This document shows, piece by piece, positions 61,736-64,000 of a stretch of 64,000 nt of DNA (position 1 is the stretch's first letter; the number at the start of each line of letters is the position of its first letter). Below the pieces are notes generated by a model, which was not told the DNA's origin, did not search any database, and was given only the letters and a program-made list of their open reading frames with translations. The DNA is from Planctomycetota bacterium (lineage in GTDB: Bacteria; Planctomycetota; Planctomycetia; Gemmatales; HRBIN36). Where the stretch lies: assembly GCA_014584395.1 (NCBI GenBank), contig JACTMY010000008.1:1-64000 (forward strand). The letters are read 5' to 3'. Position numbers and translations under genes: made by a program.

Positions 61736-62152
61736 ATGCAGTGGGCCGACCTTCCCCTTAAGCCGACGAGCCGCATGCTCCGCCAATTTGCCGGGCTGTG
61801 GTGCCTCTTCATGAGCGGCCTGGCCGCCTGGCAATGGCTCGGGCATGACCGGCCGCTTTTGGCCATGGCCTTACTGCTGCTCGGCGTCGTGATCGGCGGA
61901 GCGGGGCTGCTTCGTCCCGCGGCGATCAGGCCGCTCTTTATCGGTTGTATGGTCGCGGCGTTTCCGATAGGCTGGACGGTATCGCGGTTGAGCCTGGCCC
62001 TGATCTATTACGGTCTGTTCACGCCCATCGGGCTCATTTTTCGTCTCATGGGCCGAGATGTGCTGCAGCTCCGCCGACCGGCCGATCGTGAGACCTATTG
62101 GCAGCCCAAGCCGATGACCACGGAGCCAAACCGTTATTTTCGCCAGTATTGA
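61736..62152 (+). CDS. SxtJ-family small membrane protein
   Basis: This 138-residue protein has three or four hydrophobic helices (about residues 18-36, 40-60, 64-80 and 83-102). The ending FTPIGLIFRLMGRDVLQLRRP..ETYW matches SxtJ-like proteins often found after carbamoyltransferase genes. Function is unknown; the cluster suggests it takes part in delivery or modification of a membrane-linked product. AGGGGAT precedes the start; 27 nt after the carbamoyltransferase. Confidence 0.8.
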   Translation: MQWADLPLKPTSRMLRQFAGLWCLFMSGLAAWQWLGHDRPLLAMALLLLGVVIGGAGLLRPAAIRPLFIGCMVAAFPIGWTVSRLSLALIYYGLFTPIGLIFRLMGRDVLQLRRPADRETYWQPKPMTTEPNRYFRQY

Positions 62153-62201
62153 TCCGCCGCCTGGGCGAGCTGGGCTGGATGGCGTCCATGAGGAGAGGAC
62201 C

Positions 62202-62402
62202 ATGTCGAACGCGGAGAAAAGCTCCTTCGAGAAAGCCGCCCAGGAACAAGCGGACATCGGCATGGTTCGTGAGTTTTGGTACTTCCTGCGCCACAACAAG
62301 AAATGGTGGCTGCTGCCCATCCTGCTCGTTTTGTTGGTCCTCGGCGTGCTCGTCCTGCTCTCCAGTTCCGCGGCGGCCCCGTTCATTTACACTCTCTTCT
62401 AA
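62202..62402 (+). CDS. DUF5989 small membrane protein
   Basis: This 66-residue protein has the DUF5989 pattern: MVREFWYFLRHNKKWWLLPI followed by one hydrophobic helix (LLVLLVLGVLVLLSSS) and APFIYTLF at the end. These tiny proteins almost always accompany SxtJ and a carbamoyltransferase. GGAGAGG is immediately upstream. Last gene of the cluster. Confidence 0.85.
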   Translation: MSNAEKSSFEKAAQEQADIGMVREFWYFLRHNKKWWLLPILLVLLVLGVLVLLSSSAAAPFIYTLF

Positions 62403-62595
62403 CAGCAGGCCGTCGGCTGCGTCCGTCCGCGTCGCGGCAAGCCTCTTGACTCGGCAATGTGGCTGCCCAGCAGCCGAGCCGTTTGGTTCATTTTTTCTTC
62501 ATAAATACTCTTGCAAGGCGAACGACTCCGTTTAGAATGTGATGTTTGATATATATCCAAGATCCAAGCAGGATTCCTTGCTAAGGATGATCAAC

Positions 62596-63552
62596 ATGAA
62601 CCCGCGCTTTTGGCTGTATGCACTCTTCACCTTGATGTTCGGCTGGAGCCTTGGTGGTTCGACGGTCTCGGCGCAGTTCATCATGATGCCAGACTCCACG
62701 AACAATCGGTTGGTTCTCTTTGATCCCTTCGATGGCTCCTTGGTCAATTCCAACCTCTTCGGCCTCGGCGGCGGCACGCCGATCCATGCCATGCAAGTCG
62801 GCAACGAGATTTGGGTGTCCGAGCAAGTGGGCGATCGCGTGTCGCGCTGGGCCTTTGATGGCACGCTTCTCGGCCAGATCGGCGGCGGCCCCACGGGCGG
62901 TCTCGACAACATTCGCGGCATGGGCCGCGTGGGGAACACCATCTATGTCACCAATGCCGCCACGGGCAACACCGCGCCCGGCATCGGCCTGGTCATGTAC
63001 GACACCAACGGCGTCTTTCAGGGCTTCTTCGCCACGCCCAATGCTCCCAGTCCTTTCGGCGTCCTCGATCATCAAGGGCACTTGCTGGTTTCTTCCTCCT
63101 CGGCCAATGACGACATCCACCGCTATTCCTACACCGGCACGTCGCTGGGCACGTTCCACAACAGCACCGCACTGAACTTCGTCGAACAGATGGACTTCGC
63201 TCCGAACGGCGACATTTGGGCCGCCGGGTTCAGCAGCAACAATGTCGCCCGCCTGGACCCCGACACCGGCGCCCTGTTGAGTTCCTTCGCCGCTTCGGGA
63301 GCGCGCGGCGTCTTTCAACTCGGCAACGGCAACGTTCTCTGGACCAACGGCAGCGGCGCCCACATTTTCGACGGCGCGAGCAGCACCCAGATTTACACCG
63401 GCGGCGGACGGTATCTGGATTTCGTCGATTTCACGCCGATTCCCGAACCGGCCACCTTGGCCGTCGCGGGTGGGACGATCATGGTGGGACTGGCGACGTT
63501 GCATCGGCAGCGCCGCCGCGGTCGTCGGCCATCGGCCAAGACCGCTCTGTAA
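62596..63552 (+). CDS. PEP-CTERM exported protein with beta-propeller-like repeats
   Basis: This 318-residue protein has a signal peptide (FTLMFGWSLGGSTVSAQ), then a repeated pattern of short strands (NRLVLFDPFDGSLVNSN, SRWAFDGTLLGQIGG, HRYSYTGTSLGTFH, ARLDPDTGALLSSFAAS) like an NHL/PQQ propeller. The C-terminal signal is PIPEPATLAVAGGTIMVGL with a basic tail RQRRRGRR. Exosortase would cut at PEP. ATG 62596 is chosen for AAGGAT upstream; in-frame ATGs at 62587 and 62539 are less well placed. Unlike the gene at 6.9 kb this copy is intact. Confidence 0.85.
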   Translation: MNPRFWLYALFTLMFGWSLGGSTVSAQFIMMPDSTNNRLVLFDPFDGSLVNSNLFGLGGGTPIHAMQVGNEIWVSEQVGDRVSRWAFDGTLLGQIGGGPTGGLDNIRGMGRVGNTIYVTNAATGNTAPGIGLVMYDTNGVFQGFFATPNAPSPFGVLDHQGHLLVSSSSANDDIHRYSYTGTSLGTFHNSTALNFVEQMDFAPNGDIWAAGFSSNNVARLDPDTGALLSSFAASGARGVFQLGNGNVLWTNGSGAHIFDGASSTQIYTGGGRYLDFVDFTPIPEPATLAVAGGTIMVGLATLHRQRRRGRRPSAKTAL

Positions 63553-63585
63553 GCCGTTTAATCCGTCACCGACCATTCATCGCGT

Positions 63586-63620
63586 CAACCCCATGGCCTG
63601 GCCGCGGGGTTGTTCGTTTT
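63586..63620. terminator. Hairpin between convergent genes
   Basis: CAACCCC (63586-63592) pairs with GGGGTTG (63606-63612) and is followed by TTCGTTTTA. It lies between the PEP-CTERM gene and the minus-strand ROK gene. Confidence 0.6.
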
Positions 63621-64000
63621 ATGTGGCCTTGATGCTTTGCACATAGGCGCGGCGCGCACAGCCGGCCGACCCGATGAAGCCGGCCTTGGTGCCAAGCTCG
63701 GCGTAGAGGATTTGCGTTTTTTGGGCGGGGACGGGAAAGGCCAGCCGATGGACGTGATGCTGAATTCTCGAGAGCAAAGGGGAGCCGGCCGCGGTCATGC
63801 CGCCGCCGTAGAGGATGCGATCGGGATTGATCGTGTGCATCATGTTGACCGCGCCGACGGCGAGGGCGTAGGCCGCGTCCTCGACGATTTCCTGGGCCAA
63901 CGCGTCGCCGGTGGCCGCCGCTTGAAACACCAATCCCGCATAGCGGGCGTCAAGGGTTTCCTCCACCTCGGCGGGGGAAGCGGAGGGGCCGGACAGTTGG
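63619..64000 (-). CDS. ROK-family protein, C-terminal part (partial)
   Basis: The frame is open to the window edge, so the N-terminus (ATP-binding and zinc motif region) is missing. The visible ~126 residues show the ROK C-terminal core: GDALAQEIVEDAAYALAVGAVNMMHTINPDRILYGGG (in several pieces), then LLSRIQHHV and a final ELGTKAGFIGSAGCAR. ROK proteins are sugar kinases (glucokinase type) or repressors; without the first half I cannot tell which, though kinases are more usual for this tail. Confidence 0.8.
   Translation of the reverse strand, partial: QLSGPSASPAEVEETLDARYAGLVFQAAATGDALAQEIVEDAAYALAVGAVNMMHTINPDRILYGGGMTAAGSPLLSRIQHHVHRLAFPVPAQKTQILYAELGTKAGFIGSAGCARRAYVQSIKAT

Overview
The window looks like a piece of a high-GC planctomycete chromosome, most like Gemmataceae. 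The reasons are three small proteins of the planctomycete-enriched TIGR03067 type, two PEP-CTERM proteins, three large membrane-anchored Hanks-type kinases (two with TPR tails), a secreted protein with the planctomycete N-terminal signature ending in ERLVPS, an Lpg1974/BBP7-like barrel protein, and a DUF5989 gene next to an SxtJ-like gene and a carbamoyltransferase. There are no rRNA genes, CRISPR arrays or transposases. One tRNA gene (Arg, anticodon CCG) is present. All calls come from reading the sequence; no database search was run.

Layout. 1-3.4 kb: end of an upstream gene with its terminator, then a tyrosine-phosphatase-like protein, a flippase-like membrane protein and a GT2 glycosyltransferase. 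3.5-8 kb: two TIGR03067 proteins, hemD, a small membrane protein, a response regulator, and a PEP-CTERM gene broken by a frameshift. 8.2-14.4 kb: acyl-CoA ligase and comB-like gene (minus strand), then tandem GT87/DUF2029-like membrane proteins, a hotdog thioesterase and an SDR epimerase. 14.4-19 kb: an AT-rich 517-bp region followed by dnaN, a dciA-like DUF721 gene and gyrB. This is the ancestral replication cluster without dnaA and recF, and the AT-rich region is a candidate replication origin. 19.5-23.1 kb: a large Hsp70 relative and a lipoprotein. 23.5-24.2 kb: a low-GC DUF433/DUF5615 toxin-antitoxin-like pair.

24.3-27.1 kb is the most interesting locus. It is a compact minus-strand operon with a 63-residue protein, an E2/UBC-like protein, an E1/ThiF-like adenylyltransferase with all the expected nucleotide, Arg/Lys and zinc residues, and an unrecognised 420-residue protein. 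It resembles a bacterial ubiquitin-like conjugation module, but I see no recognisable Ub-like protein and no JAB peptidase.

27.4-35.6 kb: a Ca2+/Na+ antiporter, a kinase-TPR receptor, tRNA-Arg, thiL, a lower-GC pair consisting of an unknown protein and a HEPN-like protein interrupted by an in-frame stop, a WD40 protein and a third TIGR03067 lipoprotein. 35.6-40.5 kb: an operon of sigma factor, LytTR regulator and giant kinase-TPR receptor. 40.7-48.8 kb: a polytopic membrane protein, a cupin, an enolase-superfamily dehydratase, a kinase with a probable extracellular binding domain, and a sialate-O-acetylesterase-like enzyme. Remnants here show that an esterase/enolase segment was duplicated and then decayed. 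49-55.5 kb: a secreted metalloprotease-like PPC protein, an Lgt with an inserted PDZ domain, and a fused FadB-like beta-oxidation enzyme. 55.9-64 kb: an outer-membrane barrel protein, a cluster of SGNH-TPR, carbamoyltransferase, SxtJ-like and DUF5989 genes, a PEP-CTERM beta-propeller-like protein, and the end of a ROK-family gene.
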